From: Helianthus annuus
Taxonomy: Eukaryota > Streptophyta > Magnoliopsida > Asterales > Asteraceae
Length of the DNA: 64,000 nt
Assembly (NCBI RefSeq): GCF_002127325.2
Contig: NC_035433.2
Span: forward strand, 123,534,088-123,598,087
Direction of reading: 5' to 3'
Position 1 is the first letter of the stretch, and every line of letters begins with the position of its first letter. Below are positions 20,871-31,914 of this stretch, piece by piece. The notes beneath the pieces are model-generated. The model saw only the letters and a program-made list of their open reading frames with translations. It was not told where the DNA came from and ran no database searches. A program made the translations under genes and the position numbers.

Positions 20871-22269
20871 TGTAATAATTCTCATTAAAATCCATAATTA
20901 GGATGATAATTAGATAATAAGGAAACCCTAATTGAGACACCCAAGTAATTCTGCACTAACCCTAAAATTTTCAGAACAATCGGAATCAGGATCAGGGCCC
21001 CTAAAACTCAAGGAGGGTAAACCCTAGTGATAATTATCCTTATGTCTCGTTGTACAGATTGAATTTCGAAATTAGAGTGAGTCATGCAAGCTAGTCCCGA
21101 ACCCAGCTAGTCTATGTAATTAGACTGCACCCTTTACGGACCGTAAAGGGAAAAGCCATACGGTCCGTAAGCCAGTCCCAAAAATCACTATAAATAGCAG
21201 ACCTTGGCAGTAGCTTTCTGGAGTTAAAACGACATCCCAACTCTCTGTATACGTCGAATTAGCACAGAATTACTACAATTTATCACACACTGATATCAAA
21301 TTGCTGCCGCAAAACAGGGTAATAACTCGATCGCTATTACGATTCATTTTCCGACCGATCAATATATCCAATGAATGTTTAAGTGCCGCCCACATCAGGG
21401 TGATACTTTGTCGTTCGTCGTTAATTCGATGGATGTTTAAGTATCGCACTTTGTCGTTCGTTGTGAGAATTTGATCTCGTGAGTTATCGTAACTGCTCTA
21501 TTGATCACTAACCCGGTTTTGTGTGCATTATTATTAAATTAGGTTAACAAGGATAATCCATATTATGTCCGTGTTAAATCTGCAAAGTGAGTCATTCTCT
21601 TTTTATCAACTGTTTTACAATACTCCAAATTATTTTCAGAATTATAATTACAGTGATTAAGTTTATGTAATCACCAAATTACAGCCAGTATGTAGGGTAT
21701 TGTGCACATTACTACTGTTTTAATCACATTAGGTGGGCGAACCTAAAATTAAGTGATATACGTCATTCATTGGGGCAGCCAATGGTGATATGACCACAGT
21801 CACAGATCCGGTCGAGTGACAAATACTGTGGGTAGTTGGTAGATATCTGAAACATATGTAAAAACTCTTAATACTGTAAATTATAATCAATGTGTCGTTT
21901 TCAGTAAACTGAATGATTCACTCAGTATTTCCCGCTGACAAAACCTTTTTCAAACATGTTTCAGGTGATCTATTGTAATTCAGGAAAAGTGCTGGGAAGC
22001 AGTGCAGGCTTAAAATAGTGGCTCATTATAAAAAAAAAGAAATATGTTTTGTAAAAAAAAAATAATAAGGATTTCCCAGTGAAACCATGTTATTGTAAAT
22101 TACCGGGGTTTTATCCCGAGTTGTGAAATAAAATAATCGGGAAAAGTTTTTAGCTTTAAAACGATCCTGACGATACAAATTTCCGCTGCTAAAATCACAT
22201 AAATAAATATCACGGGATTTCTGTCCCGCGGCTCCTGAAACGGGTCAAACCGGGTCGGGGGCCGTGACA
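20871..22269 (+). repeat. 5' LTR of the nested element
   Basis: Begins TGTAATAATTCTC and ends GCCGTGACA. It includes a palindrome CCTTTACGGACCGTAAAGG at 21131-21149, followed by a second ACGGTCCGTAA, and a TATA box CTATAAATAG at about 21189-21198. The palindromes lie upstream of the TATA, in U3, where regulatory factors would bind. Transcription would start about 30 bp after the TATA. Confidence 0.9.
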
Positions 22270-22278
22270 GAAATGAGG

Positions 22279-22291
22279 TGGTATCAGAGCC
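22279..22291 (+). other. Primer-binding site of the nested element
   Basis: TGGTATCAGAGCC, nine bases after the 5' LTR, is complementary to plant initiator methionine tRNA 3' end. Confidence 0.88.
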
Positions 22292-22391
22292 ACTGAGTTA
22301 AGCTAATTAAGTATTTAGAGATACTTAATTTTTCCTGATTATTATTATGTGATTATGTGTTTTATTAAACTGATTATTTGTTAGTTACAGT

Positions 22392-22715
22392 ATGGGTAAG
22401 CAAAAGCTGCAAGATATCTATCTTAAATTAGATAGGTCAGCCTACGAAGAGGGAAGTTCATCTCAAACCAAATCTTCAAAACTCCCTACAATTCCTGAAG
22501 AAGGAATATTTGTGCGAAAAGCACAATATGAGAATCCGCTTTCTCCTAGAAAAAGGAGTATAATTATTAAGAAAAGTAAAGAGCAAATCCGAGAAAAGAG
22601 GATTAAAAAGGAAACCCAGGAATTAATCAATAAATCACCTTGGGAAGACAAGCTAGATGAGAAATGGGCAAATTTGTATATGCTAGCCACTGTAGCAGAA
22701 CATGCAAATCTATAA
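22392..22715 (+). CDS. Accessory ORF A of the nested gypsy element, unknown function
   Basis: A 107-codon ORF between the PBS and gag. It is Lys/Glu/Ser-rich, with a basic middle (LSPRKRSIIIKKSKEQ) and a helical, charged second half that may form a coiled coil. No membrane segment or known domain is visible. The ATG lies two bases after TTAGTTACAG, which looks like a splice acceptor, with a pyrimidine-rich tract before it. It does not resemble gag. Expression might use splicing from the LTR leader; this is inference. The open frame in a young element argues for function but 107 codons could persist by chance. Confidence 0.55.
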   Translation: MGKQKLQDIYLKLDRSAYEEGSSSQTKSSKLPTIPEEGIFVRKAQYENPLSPRKRSIIIKKSKEQIREKRIKKETQELINKSPWEDKLDEKWANLYMLATVAEHANL

Positions 22716-22892
22716 ATACCCTAAGTCTAGTAATAGCACTTCTCAGTAAATAAATAAATAAATCCGAGTGTGTTCTTTCCTGTTATTTTGTACAAATAGT
22801 GTGCAATAAAAACTTTGATGTTTATTTGTTAAACTTTGTTCCAAAGTTTTAACTTAGCATTTTTGTGCACTTTTGCATATATGCTACACAGC

Positions 22893-23159
22893 ATGAGTGA
22901 GATATCTGAAGCTTTTCAAAACCTCAATCTGTACCCGGTGAATATAGAAGTTTCCCAAGATTTTACTGGATACTTTGCTGATGTGAAACAACCTGTAGAA
23001 TTTAATGCTCCACCTTTGACAAAGCCAAAACGAAAGAAAAGAAAGAATTATGTGTGGGGGAGTCGTATACGTAGGAAAAAGCCAGTTCCGAAACTTCCTA
23101 AAATAAACAACCCTCTAGAAAAAGGAAAAGGAATTGTAATCAAAGAAAGTTCCATATAG
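22893..23159 (+). CDS. Accessory ORF B, N-terminal part, unknown function
   Basis: The frame starts at ATG 22893, two bases after the acceptor-like TGCTACACAG. An in-frame ATG exists further left at 22836, but 22893 is preferred because of the acceptor. It has 88 codons with a strongly basic stretch (KPKRKKRKNYVWGSRIRRKK) that could act as a nuclear localisation or RNA-binding signal. It ends at TAG 23157-23159. Six bases later the same frame is open again (next entry), so the two are probably halves of one protein of about 265 residues, interrupted by an amber codon. No known domain. Confidence 0.5.
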   Translation: MSEISEAFQNLNLYPVNIEVSQDFTGYFADVKQPVEFNAPPLTKPKRKKRKNYVWGSRIRRKKPVPKLPKINNPLEKGKGIVIKESSI

Positions 23160-23165
23160 CAAGAG

Positions 23166-23690
23166 ATGGAAACTGAAGTTAAGAAAGATTCTAGGCAAAT
23201 GGAAATACAGTTTGAGGAATATTCTAAAGAAATAGAAATGGAAGTAGGACAAGGTTCTAGACCAACTCAGATAGAGATCGGAGAGAGCTCCAACCGAAAC
23301 CAGGGAACAACTTTTCAAGATGAAATAGATTTTCTATTGGAAAGCTGTGAGACTATTCAACCTGTCAATACTAATATTTTTACCTATCCTGTTGAAAATC
23401 CACTCCCTATGAATTTTAAATCGGCAATCCCAGAACCAATAGTTCACTCCCAACCTATAGAAATGGACGAATGGTGGACGAATGATTGGCAATTTCAAAA
23501 TATTGTCAACGACCCTTATTCCTTTTTTCCACAATTCGATCCAGAACCCCTACCTAATCCACCAATGAGTAACGAAAATATGGCGGAACTTCGCCATTAT
23601 GGTGAAGAATTGATGGATGCAGGAAATAGAATCAGGGAGATAGGGGGACAAATTGCCTGGAAGTATGATGAAAGGGAACTTCGTTTTTAG
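23166..23690 (+). CDS. Accessory ORF B, C-terminal part, unknown function
   Basis: A 174-codon ORF in the same frame as the preceding one and separated from it only by TAG CAA GAG. It is acidic, with a Glu/Met-rich N-terminal helix region, a Pro-rich middle (FDPEPLPNPPM) and a C-terminal helical part with GEELMDAGNRIREIGGQI. The proline/acidic character recalls the broken accessory region of the outer element. It could be produced by stop-codon readthrough, or the TAG may be a disabling mutation. Function unknown. Confidence 0.5.
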   Translation: METEVKKDSRQMEIQFEEYSKEIEMEVGQGSRPTQIEIGESSNRNQGTTFQDEIDFLLESCETIQPVNTNIFTYPVENPLPMNFKSAIPEPIVHSQPIEMDEWWTNDWQFQNIVNDPYSFFPQFDPEPLPNPPMSNENMAELRHYGEELMDAGNRIREIGGQIAWKYDERELRF

Positions 23691-23930
23691 GACAACAAGT
23701 GACGAGAGATAGGAGGATGGTAAAATTTTAGTTGTGAAATAGTGAAATCAGTCTGTAACATAACTACAAATAAAACTTTGTAAAATATTGGTGTGTATTG
23801 ATGCATACTATAACCGATATAAAATGAAATCGAGAAATCGATAGTTTTGACTATACATGTACTATTGTTTGATTGTTTGTGTGTAATTGCTATTTATCAA
23901 ATACTAATAAAAAATTATATATATTATCAG

Positions 23931-26900
23931 ATGGCAAATATTGGTAATGAACCAGTAAATGAGGTTAATCAATCGGAGCAACATCCAGGGGATCAATATA
24001 TGACTAGACAAGATATTGAAAATATTGTTGCTCAAGGGATAGCCAATGCTATTCCAGCATTTGTTGCTGCTGTAAAAAGTCCAATCGAACCGCAACATAT
24101 CGTTCCTAGTAAACGTACTTCTGAAGATAACTTCAGTAATAGTATAAACGGGGGTAATAATCATGTTAATCATGATAATGAATCCCAGCACACGCCGCTC
24201 CTTAAGAAACAAAAAGCTGCAACACCTGGTTGCACTTTCAAAGAATTCCTTGCTTGTAAACCCACTGAATTTGCAGGCAATGAAGGGGCAACTGCATCAC
24301 TGCGTTGGTTAGAGAAAACCGAAGCAGTAATTGCAATAAGTAAGTGTGCTAAAGATGATCAGGTCATGTACGCATCAAATTTGTTTAAAGAAGGAGCACT
24401 TGAATGGTGGAACACTGTGTTACAAGCTAAAGGAAGAAATAGGGCTTATGCTATGACTTGGGAAGAATTTAAGAATCTCGTAGAAAGGAAATTCTGTCCT
24501 GAGTATGAAAAGGAACAAATGGCAAATAAGTTCCTAACTCATCGGATGTTAGGTGTGGATTGTCGTGGTTATACTTTGACATTCTTTGAATATGCTAGAG
24601 TGGTACCAACACTGGCTTCGCCAGAACCGGTACTCATTTCTCGCTATATTTGGGGATTAATTAGCGAAATTCGCAATATTGTTAAGGCTGCGAGACCTCG
24701 CACTATTGACGATGCAGTAGAATTAGCTAACACCCTAACCGATGAACTGATACGCACAAGAGATGAAGACAGGAAGAAGGAATTAGCTCAGAAAATTACC
24801 CAAGGATTTAGGGTGGGTAATAGTAGTAACTTCAAGAAAAGAAGAGCAGGGCAATCTTCAACTCATCCATTCTGCAAAATTTGCAAAAAGAAACATTTTG
24901 GAAAATGTAACAAACTTTGCAATTTTTGCAAAACGATAGGACATCGTGAAGAAAACTGCAGGAAGAAATCCATAATTTGTTACAATTGTGGAGAAGCTGG
25001 ACATTTCAAAACAGAATGTCCTAAGTTAGTCAAACCAGTAGACAACAAACCCAAGGCGACCGAAGGAGCTACTAAGAAGAATGCCAGAGCATTCCAGCTA
25101 ACCACTCAAGAAGCAGAGCTCATCCCGGATGTGATAGCCGGTACGTTTTTAGTTCACGACGTTTATGCAAAAGTATTGTTTGACTCTGGTGCAAACCAAA
25201 GTTTTATAAATACTTCATTCTGCCAAGCTCTTAAGTTACCCTTAACTACCGTTAGGCAGATTTTTACAGTCGAAACCGCAGATGGGAATTCAGTAAAAAT
25301 CAATCAGGTTTTGCAAGAAGTAGAAATAGAACTTTCAGGTCATAAATTTGCTGCAAACCTATTACCTATGAAATTAGCTGAATTTGATGTTGTGTTAGGA
25401 ATGGATTGGTTAATAGCCAACCATGCTCAAATCATTTGTGATAAAAACTCTATAGAAATTCAAGCACCTACTGGAGAAATAATCATGATTACAGGAGATA
25501 AATCTCGAAAGCCATTGAAGTTCATATCAGTAATGAAAGTTGCTAATTATGAACGAAAACAAGGAATAGTATATATGATTTCAGTAATCATTAGTACTAA
25601 AGGTAAAGAACTTAAGGAAATTCCTGTAGTCTCAGAATACCCAGATATATTCCCAAAAGATCTACCTGGGTTACCACCAGATAGGGAAGTAGAATTTAGA
25701 ATTCATCTGATTCCAGGAACTATACCGATAGCCAAGGCACCCTATCGATTAGCTCCTACCGAAATGCTAGAATTGAAGAAGCAATTAGATGAATTACTAA
25801 GCAAAGGATTTATACAACCTAGTTCATCCCCTTGGGGTGCACCAGTGTTGTTTGTGAAAAAGAAAGATGGATCGATGAGAATGTGTATCGATTATAGAGA
25901 GTTGAATAAGGTTACGATTAAGAATCGATACCCATTACCTAGAATTGATGATCTTTTTGATCAATTGCAAGGCGCTAAGTACTTTTCTAAGATAGATTTG
26001 CGTTCCGGATATCATCAATTAAAGGTTCAAGAAGAAGACATACCTAAAACTGCTTTTAGAACTAGGTATGGACACTATGAGTTTACAGTCATGCCCTTTG
26101 GGTTAACTAATGCACCTGGAGCATTCATGGACATGATGAACAGGATCTGTAAACCATATTTGGATAAATTTGTAATCGTTTTCATAGACGATATACTTAT
26201 TTATTCAAAAAGTCAGGACGAACATTGTCAGCACTTGCATGCACTCTTAACTTTGTTAAGAAAAGAAAAATTGTATGCCAAATTTTCAAAGTGTGAATTT
26301 TGGCTACAAGAAGTGCAATTCTTAGGACACATGGTGAATCATGAAGGTATTCACGTAGATCCCGCTAAGATAGAAGCAATCACCAACTGGAAGGTTCCGC
26401 AAACCGCAATGGAAATTAGAAGTTTTATAGGTTTAGCCGGATATTATAGACGGTTTATTAAGGATTTTTCCAAGATAGCCATACCATTAACTAAGCTAAC
26501 TTGTAAAGCCATTAAGTTTGAATGGGGACCTAAACAAGAAGAAGCCTTCAGAATTTTAAAGCAGAAATTTACCAATGCACCAATTTTAGCATTACCAGAA
26601 GGAACAGAAGATTTTGAAGTATATTGTGATGCTTCAAAATTAGGATTTGGATGTGTGTTAATGCAACGCAAGAAGGTAATTGCGTATGCTTCCAGACAAT
26701 TGAAAAAGCACGAGGAAAACTATACGACTCATGATTTAGAATTAGGAGCTATAGTTTTTGCCCTTAAGATATGGAGACATTATCTGTATGGAAGTAAGTT
26801 TACTGTTTATACAGATCATAAAAGTTTAAGGTATATATTTGGACAAAAAGAGTTAAATATGAGGCAAAGGAGATGGATGGAAATCCTGAGTGATTACGAC

Positions 26901-27164
26901 TGTGATATTCAATATCACGAAGGAAAGGCAAACGTAGTCGCAGATGCTTTAAGTCGTAAGTATCATGAGAAGCAAAGGCGAGTTCGTGCTCTTAGAATAA
27001 ATCTACAAGTAGATTTAATGGAACAATTAAAGGAAATTCAGGAAACGGCAATCAAAGACGATGCCGAAGGAATGAAAGGTTACCTAAAAGAATTGGAACA
27101 AGGAAATGATGGAATTTTGAAATTCCACAAAAGAAGAATTTGGTACCTAAACAGGGAAATTTAA
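23931..27164 (+). CDS. Gag-protease-reverse transcriptase-RNase H polyprotein (nested gypsy element)
   Basis: The ATG at 23931 follows ATTATCAG and starts [11 protein letters not shown]; the frame is open further left, but that part (from 23847) has no gag character. Gag core at about residues 100-260 ([24 protein letters not shown]). Two zinc knuckles follow at about 315-365 (C-x2-C-x4-H-x4-[15 protein letters not shown] and [14 protein letters not shown]). The protease active site is D418 in LFDSGAN. Reverse transcriptase spans about 590-770 with catalytic FIDD at 751-754. RNase H follows ([25 protein letters not shown]). The ORF ends at 27164 in the linker before integrase, where one base appears to be missing. 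The enzymes copy the element RNA into DNA in virus-like particles. Confidence 0.93.
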   Translation: MANIGNEPVNEVNQSEQHPGDQYMTRQDIENIVAQGIANAIPAFVAAVKSPIEPQHIVPSKRTSEDNFSNSINGGNNHVNHDNESQHTPLLKKQKAATPGCTFKEFLACKPTEFAGNEGATASLRWLEKTEAVIAISKCAKDDQVMYASNLFKEGALEWWNTVLQAKGRNRAYAMTWEEFKNLVERKFCPEYEKEQMANKFLTHRMLGVDCRGYTLTFFEYARVVPTLASPEPVLISRYIWGLISEIRNIVKAARPRTIDDAVELANTLTDELIRTRDEDRKKELAQKITQGFRVGNSSNFKKRRAGQSSTHPFCKICKKKHFGKCNKLCNFCKTIGHREENCRKKSIICYNCGEAGHFKTECPKLVKPVDNKPKATEGATKKNARAFQLTTQEAELIPDVIAGTFLVHDVYAKVLFDSGANQSFINTSFCQALKLPLTTVRQIFTVETADGNSVKINQVLQEVEIELSGHKFAANLLPMKLAEFDVVLGMDWLIANHAQIICDKNSIEIQAPTGEIIMITGDKSRKPLKFISVMKVANYERKQGIVYMISVIISTKGKELKEIPVVSEYPDIFPKDLPGLPPDREVEFRIHLIPGTIPIAKAPYRLAPTEMLELKKQLDELLSKGFIQPSSSPWGAPVLFVKKKDGSMRMCIDYRELNKVTIKNRYPLPRIDDLFDQLQGAKYFSKIDLRSGYHQLKVQEEDIPKTAFRTRYGHYEFTVMPFGLTNAPGAFMDMMNRICKPYLDKFVIVFIDDILIYSKSQDEHCQHLHALLTLLRKEKLYAKFSKCEFWLQEVQFLGHMVNHEGIHVDPAKIEAITNWKVPQTAMEIRSFIGLAGYYRRFIKDFSKIAIPLTKLTCKAIKFEWGPKQEEAFRILKQKFTNAPILALPEGTEDFEVYCDASKLGFGCVLMQRKKVIAYASRQLKKHEENYTTHDLELGAIVFALKIWRHYLYGSKFTVYTDHKSLRYIFGQKELNMRQRRWMEILSDYDCDIQYHEGKANVVADALSRKYHEKQRRVRALRINLQVDLMEQLKEIQETAIKDDAEGMKGYLKELEQGNDGILKFHKRRIWYLNREI

Positions 27165-28435
27165 GATCAAAGATTTTAGACGAAGCTCATAAATCTAGGT
27201 ATACTGTACACCCAGGAAACAATAAGATGTACCAAGATTTAAGAAAGAATTTCTGGTGGATAGGAATGAAAAAGGATATAGCCGAATACGTATCTAAGTG
27301 TCCAACTTGTTCACAAGTTAAAGCCGAACATCAGAAACCTTCAGGTCTACTACAACAGTTAGAAATGCCTGTATGGAAATGGGAACTCATAACAATGGAC
27401 TTTGTTACTAAGTTACCCAAAACCAGAAAAGGTAATGATGCAATTTGGGTAATTGTGGACCGATTAACCAAATCTGCTCATTTTCTACCAATAAAGGAAA
27501 CCTTTAGCATGGAAAGGTTAGCCAAGTTGTACGTAGATGAAATAGTATCCTTACATGGAGTCCCACTCTCCATTGTATCGGATAGAGATAGTCGTTTCAC
27601 TTCCCGTTTCTGGACAAGCTTCCAAGAAGCAATTGGAACCCGACTCAATCTAAGTACTGCATATCATCCACAAACAAACGGACAAAGTGAAAGGACGATC
27701 CAAACTCTAGAAGACATGCTCCGAGCATGTGTAATTGACTTTGGTGGTAATTGGGATAACCATTTACCATTAATTGAGTTCTCCTATAATAATAGTTATC
27801 ATTCAAGCATCGAAGCCGCTCCATTCGAAGCACTGTATGGACGCAAGTGTAGAACTCCCGTATGTTGGGCAGAAATAGGAGAAAGTCAATTATCAGGACC
27901 AGAAATCGTGCAAGAAACCACAGACAAGATAACTCAAATCAAGGAAAGATTGAAAACAGCCAGAGATCGCCAGAAAAGTTATGCAGACAATCGCCGTAAG
28001 CCACTAGAATTCCAGATAGGAGACAAAGTACTTTTAAAAGTATCTCCTTGGAAAGGAGTAGTACGATTCGGTAAGAAAGGAAAACTGAGTCCAAGATATG
28101 TTGGACCATTCCCAGTAATCCAACGAATAGGACCAGTAGCTTATCGCTTACAACTACCAGAAGAACTAGCTGGAGTACATGATGTATTTCATGTATCCAA
28201 TCTCAAGAAATGTCTATCGGACGAATCCCTGGTAGTACCTCTTCAAGACGTAGAGGTAAATGAAAAGCTGAAATTCATAGAAAAACCCTTAGAAATAGAA
28301 GATCGAAAAGTCAAGTTTCTCAAACACAAGCGACTAGTACTGGTGAAAGTCAAATGGAATTCAAAGAGAGGACCAGAGTATACTTGGGAACTGGAGTCAG
28401 AAATGAAGCGGAAATACCCTCATCTATTTCAGTAA
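27140..28435 (+). CDS. Integrase part of the polyprotein (nested gypsy element)
   Basis: Overlaps the previous ORF by 25 bases in another frame, so it is probably the rest of the same polyprotein after a one-base indel near 27140-27147. The ATG at 27140 is formal only. A HHCC zinc domain (H-x-n-H then CPTC) precedes the core with catalytic D in ITMDFV, D in SDRDSRF and E in GQSERTIQ. The C-terminus has the GPF-type module ([18 protein letters not shown]) and a chromodomain-like motif ([15 protein letters not shown]) ending KYPHLFQ. The enzyme inserts the DNA copy into chromatin. The frameshift would prevent normal production unless bypassed. Confidence 0.92.
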   Translation: MVPKQGNLRSKILDEAHKSRYTVHPGNNKMYQDLRKNFWWIGMKKDIAEYVSKCPTCSQVKAEHQKPSGLLQQLEMPVWKWELITMDFVTKLPKTRKGNDAIWVIVDRLTKSAHFLPIKETFSMERLAKLYVDEIVSLHGVPLSIVSDRDSRFTSRFWTSFQEAIGTRLNLSTAYHPQTNGQSERTIQTLEDMLRACVIDFGGNWDNHLPLIEFSYNNSYHSSIEAAPFEALYGRKCRTPVCWAEIGESQLSGPEIVQETTDKITQIKERLKTARDRQKSYADNRRKPLEFQIGDKVLLKVSPWKGVVRFGKKGKLSPRYVGPFPVIQRIGPVAYRLQLPEELAGVHDVFHVSNLKKCLSDESLVVPLQDVEVNEKLKFIEKPLEIEDRKVKFLKHKRLVLVKVKWNSKRGPEYTWELESEMKRKYPHLFQ

Positions 28436-28458
28436 ATCTCGAGGACGAGATTTTTCTT

Positions 28459-28471
28459 AAGGTGGGGAGGA
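28459..28471 (+). other. Polypurine tract of the nested element
   Basis: AAGGTGGGGAGGA lies directly before the 3' LTR and primes plus-strand synthesis. Confidence 0.88.
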
Positions 28472-29868
28472 TGTAATAATTCTCATTAAAATCCATAATT
28501 AGGATGATAATTAGATAATAAGGAAACCCTAATTGAGACACCCAAGTAATTCTGCACTAACCCTAAAATTTTCAGAACAATTGGAATCAGGATCAGGACC
28601 CCTAAAACTCAAGGAGGGTAAACCCTAGTGATAATTATCCTTATGTCTCGTTGTACAGATTGAATTTCGAAATTAGAGTGAGTCATGCAAGCTAGTCCCG
28701 AACCCAGCTAGTCTATGTAATTAGACTGCACCCTTTACGGACCGTAAAGGGAAAAGCCATATGGTCCGTAAGCCAGTCCCAAAAATCACTATAAATAGCA
28801 GACCTTGGCAGTAGCTTTCTGGAGTTAAAACGACGTCCCAACTCTCTGTATACGTCGAATTAGCACAGAATTACTACAATTTATCACACACTAATATCAA
28901 ATTGCTGCCGCAAAACAGGGTAATAACTCGATCGCTATTACGATTCATTTTCCGACCGATCAATATATCCAATGAATGTTTAAGTGCCGCCCACATCAGG
29001 GTGATACTTTGTCGTTCATCGTTAATTCGATGGATGTTTAAGTATCGCACTTTGTCGTTCGTTGTGAGAATTTGATCTCGTGAGTTATCGTAACTGCTGT
29101 ATTGATCACTAACCCGGTTTTGTGTGCATTATTATTAAATTAGGTTAACAAGGATAATCCATATTCTGTCCGTGTTAAATCTGCAAAGTGAGTCATTCTC
29201 TTTTTATCAACTGTTTTACAATACTCCAAATTATTTTCAGAATTATAATTACAGTGATTAAGTTTATGTAATCACCAAATTACAGCCAGTATGTGGGGTA
29301 TTGTGCACATTACTACTGTTTTAATCACATTAGGTGGGCGAACCTAAAATTAAGTGATATACGTCATTCATTGGGGCAGCCAATGGTGATATGACCACAG
29401 TCACAGATCCGGTCGAGTGACAAATACTGTGGGTAGTTGGTAGATATCTGAAACATATGTAAAAACTCTTAATACTGTAAATTATAATCAATGTGTCGTT
29501 TTCAGTAAACTGAATGATTCACTCAGTATTTCCCGCTGACAAAACCTTTTTCAAACATTTTTCAGGTAATCTATTGTAATTCAGGAAAAGTGCTGGGAAG
29601 CAGTGCAGGCTTAAAATAGTGGCTCATTATAAAAAAAAAGAAATATGTTTTGTAAAAAAAATAATAAGGATTTCCCAGTGAAACCATGTTATTGTAAATT
29701 ACCGGGGTTTTATCCCGAGTTGTGAAATAAAATAATCGGGAAAAGTTTTTAGCTTTAAAACGATCCTGACGATACAAATTTCCGCTGCTAAAATCACATA
29801 AATAAATATCACGGGATTTCTGTCCCGCGGCTCCTGAAACGGGTCAAACCGGGTCGGGGGCCGTGACA
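28472..29868 (+). repeat. 3' LTR of the nested element
   Basis: Same ends as the 5' LTR, 1397 bp. By eye it differs at about eleven substitutions plus a change in an A-tract near 29650. The palindrome CCTTTACGGACCGTAAAGG is intact; the following ACGGTCCGTAA is changed to ATGGTCCGTAA. Confidence 0.92.
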
Positions 29869-29877
29869 CCCCCCCCC

Positions 29878-30069
29878 CCTCAACGACTTACATCTTCGGG
29901 AATGCAAGGATTGATAGTGAAGTTTCAGAAGATGATGGAGAAGGAAGATAACAGGCCAAAAATCCCCTGTTGGGTAACCCCATATCTGCTCGTCAAAAAG
30001 AAGAATGATGATTTTCAAGTAAACGTCAGCTACCAGGAGCCGAACAAGCTAACCCACCAGAGTCAGTGA
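29878..30069 (+). pseudogene. Reverse-transcriptase remnant of the outer element, right of the nested insertion
   Basis: One frame reads LLVKKKNDDFQVNVSYQEPN, which corresponds to the conserved [20 protein letters not shown] region of gypsy reverse transcriptases. The match starts after the C-tract and is lost near 30069, long before the catalytic site. The outer element therefore had already lost most of its polymerase domain. Confidence 0.65.
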
Positions 30070-31890
30070 CTCTTGCTAAAAATTAGCAGACCTCTTACAC
30101 AACTGACTATGATGATCCAACTACTACTACACGACTGATCGACGATCGAACATCGTCAGCGGAGAAATTCAGGGAATATACCAGGATGAAATTGTGGGAC
30201 AATGATTGTGCTTAAACATAAACAAAATGCTGCTTCCTACACAATGTATAAACCAGATCCACACGAGATGCGGAATCCAGAGAAACTAGAAGCCTTACAT
30301 CTAGGAACCATATCTGTCAACTCAATCAAACATCATTAACTTGACCAACTTGTCATTGCAGTTAACGAACCCGAAAGTACTTAAATTTTCTTCCGTTGAA
30401 GTCTTCACTTTCACTTCTAACAAGTAGAAATTTGCATTTCTACTCCCCTCAAGTAGTTGCATCACGTTGTTTTCCTTCGCTGAGAGAGAACGCACGTTTG
30501 CTTCGTATATTTGGTCACTTCTTCGTTTTGGTAAGAACGCATCGCTTCATTACTTGAAAACCTATATATAACCCATGCACCATTTGCTACGCATGCGGTT
30601 TCATTTCGAATAAACGCTTCAGGAATGTTCAGATATTACGTCGTCAAATCTAATTACCGGTTTGTGATTCGAATGACCTACATTTTTGTCATTGTTGACT
30701 CTTTTGTTATCAAGTCAACACACTTTTTGAAACTACCTTCTTTCAAGTTACATGTTTGCTATCATGTCAAGATTTCCTTGTTGATATGTACGTTTATTGG
30801 TTGGTTACGTTGAAACTAGGTTCAACTGCTTGAACTTATCCAGTTCACATGTTTGATTTGAGATGCCATATGATGTATTGAGAGCATCATATTCTAATAC
30901 TTTGGCACAGATTCTTTTGTCTCGAGTCGTAGTAGACTTATTTGGTCTATGACTCCACTAAAACGTTGATAGATTTCGATGCCTTACAGTGATACTTTCA
31001 CAGAATTGAAGCTTGCGCTTATCTGACTACTCACTTCGTACACGGATTTAATTGATTATTTGACAACTTGCCCTAAATCCGTTTTCTTTATCACAATTAA
31101 ATCACTCTCAACACACTTGCGTGCTGAGTCAAAGGTACACAAATTCATTTCATATCATGGTGTACCCCCCTAACGATTCTTTCGTTATCAATCAAACGCC
31201 TTGCAGTACTTAGTTTCATCTTCTGGTTTGTTTCGATACGCCTTCATCCGGTCTCAAACTCGGTGAATTTGTTCAGTCACCGCTATTATGGAATCATGTC
31301 GTTGAGATACCTTGTGGTGTCATTACAAACTTGCAGCTTGTGCTAATCATGGCCAACCGTTCTACACCAAACTACATATCTCCTCGTTTGACCTGCCATT
31401 TAAACATTTCCGATGCAACTACAAATCAAAGCAAGAATACACCAGATTCGTTTGTATTCATTCGGTGTATTCTCGCAGTTCAAAATGTTCAACGCACTGA
31501 ACCTTTCCACTCGTCTACTTGGGAGTTGACAGATCACTTTACCATTTCATTGGAGTTGATAATTTTTGAATTTATATAGCGGGCGCTCTGTTTCGTGAAA
31601 ACTCGCTTGGATACTGCGATCGGTCGTTTGAGGATCTTATTAGTTGAAACTCCTCTCTTGTGGACCCCCTGCTAGCTGGAATACATTAGGCTATACGTAA
31701 AGTACGTTTTGTACTTCTAACATCAACTGCTATGAGCACCCACCTTCTTAACCCTAGGGTGCGGATTGTTAAATATTCTTGGACCCACCAAGTGTGAGTA
31801 AGGTTTGATGACTATCTACCTCGATGATATTTATATATATACATGTGTGACGTGACCATAAGGAGTTAAGGTAGTACAAATTTCGAGGAC
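30070..31890 (+). pseudogene. Eroded 3' internal region of the outer element with integrase trace
   Basis: No intact ORF. At 30670-30735 one frame gives YIFVIVDSFVIKSTHFLKL, a decayed match to the integrase core segment [15 protein letters not shown]. The rest is T-rich with no domain I can name. The trace confirms the gypsy order of domains in the ancestor. Confidence 0.5.
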
Positions 31891-31898
31891 GAAATTTC

Positions 31899-31914
31899 TT
31901 TAACGGGGGGAGAA
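31899..31914 (+). other. Polypurine tract of the outer element
   Basis: CTTTAACGGGGGGAGAA lies immediately upstream of the 3' LTR, preceded by TTTCGAGGACGAAATTTC, a sequence commonly seen before the PPT of gypsy elements (the nested element has CTCGAGGACGAGATTTTTC). Confidence 0.85.

Larger units (their letters stand above)
20871..29868 (+). mobile_element. Nested Ty3/gypsy LTR retrotransposon, 8998 bp, nearly intact
   Basis: LTRs (20871-22269 and 28472-29868) start TGTAATAATTC and end GGGGCCGTGACA. Target duplication is CCCCC within C-tracts on both sides. The order is PBS, two accessory ORFs, gag-protease-RT-RNaseH, integrase, PPT, which is gypsy order. A GPF-type module and a chromodomain-like C-terminus are present, as in chromovirus-like lineages. 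The LTRs differ at about a dozen sites by eye (under 1%), so insertion was recent. One frameshift separates RNase H from integrase. Confidence 0.93.

Noticed and set aside
27645..27833. Minus-strand frames within the gypsy polyprotein region
   Set aside because: Shadows of the integrase coding strand.
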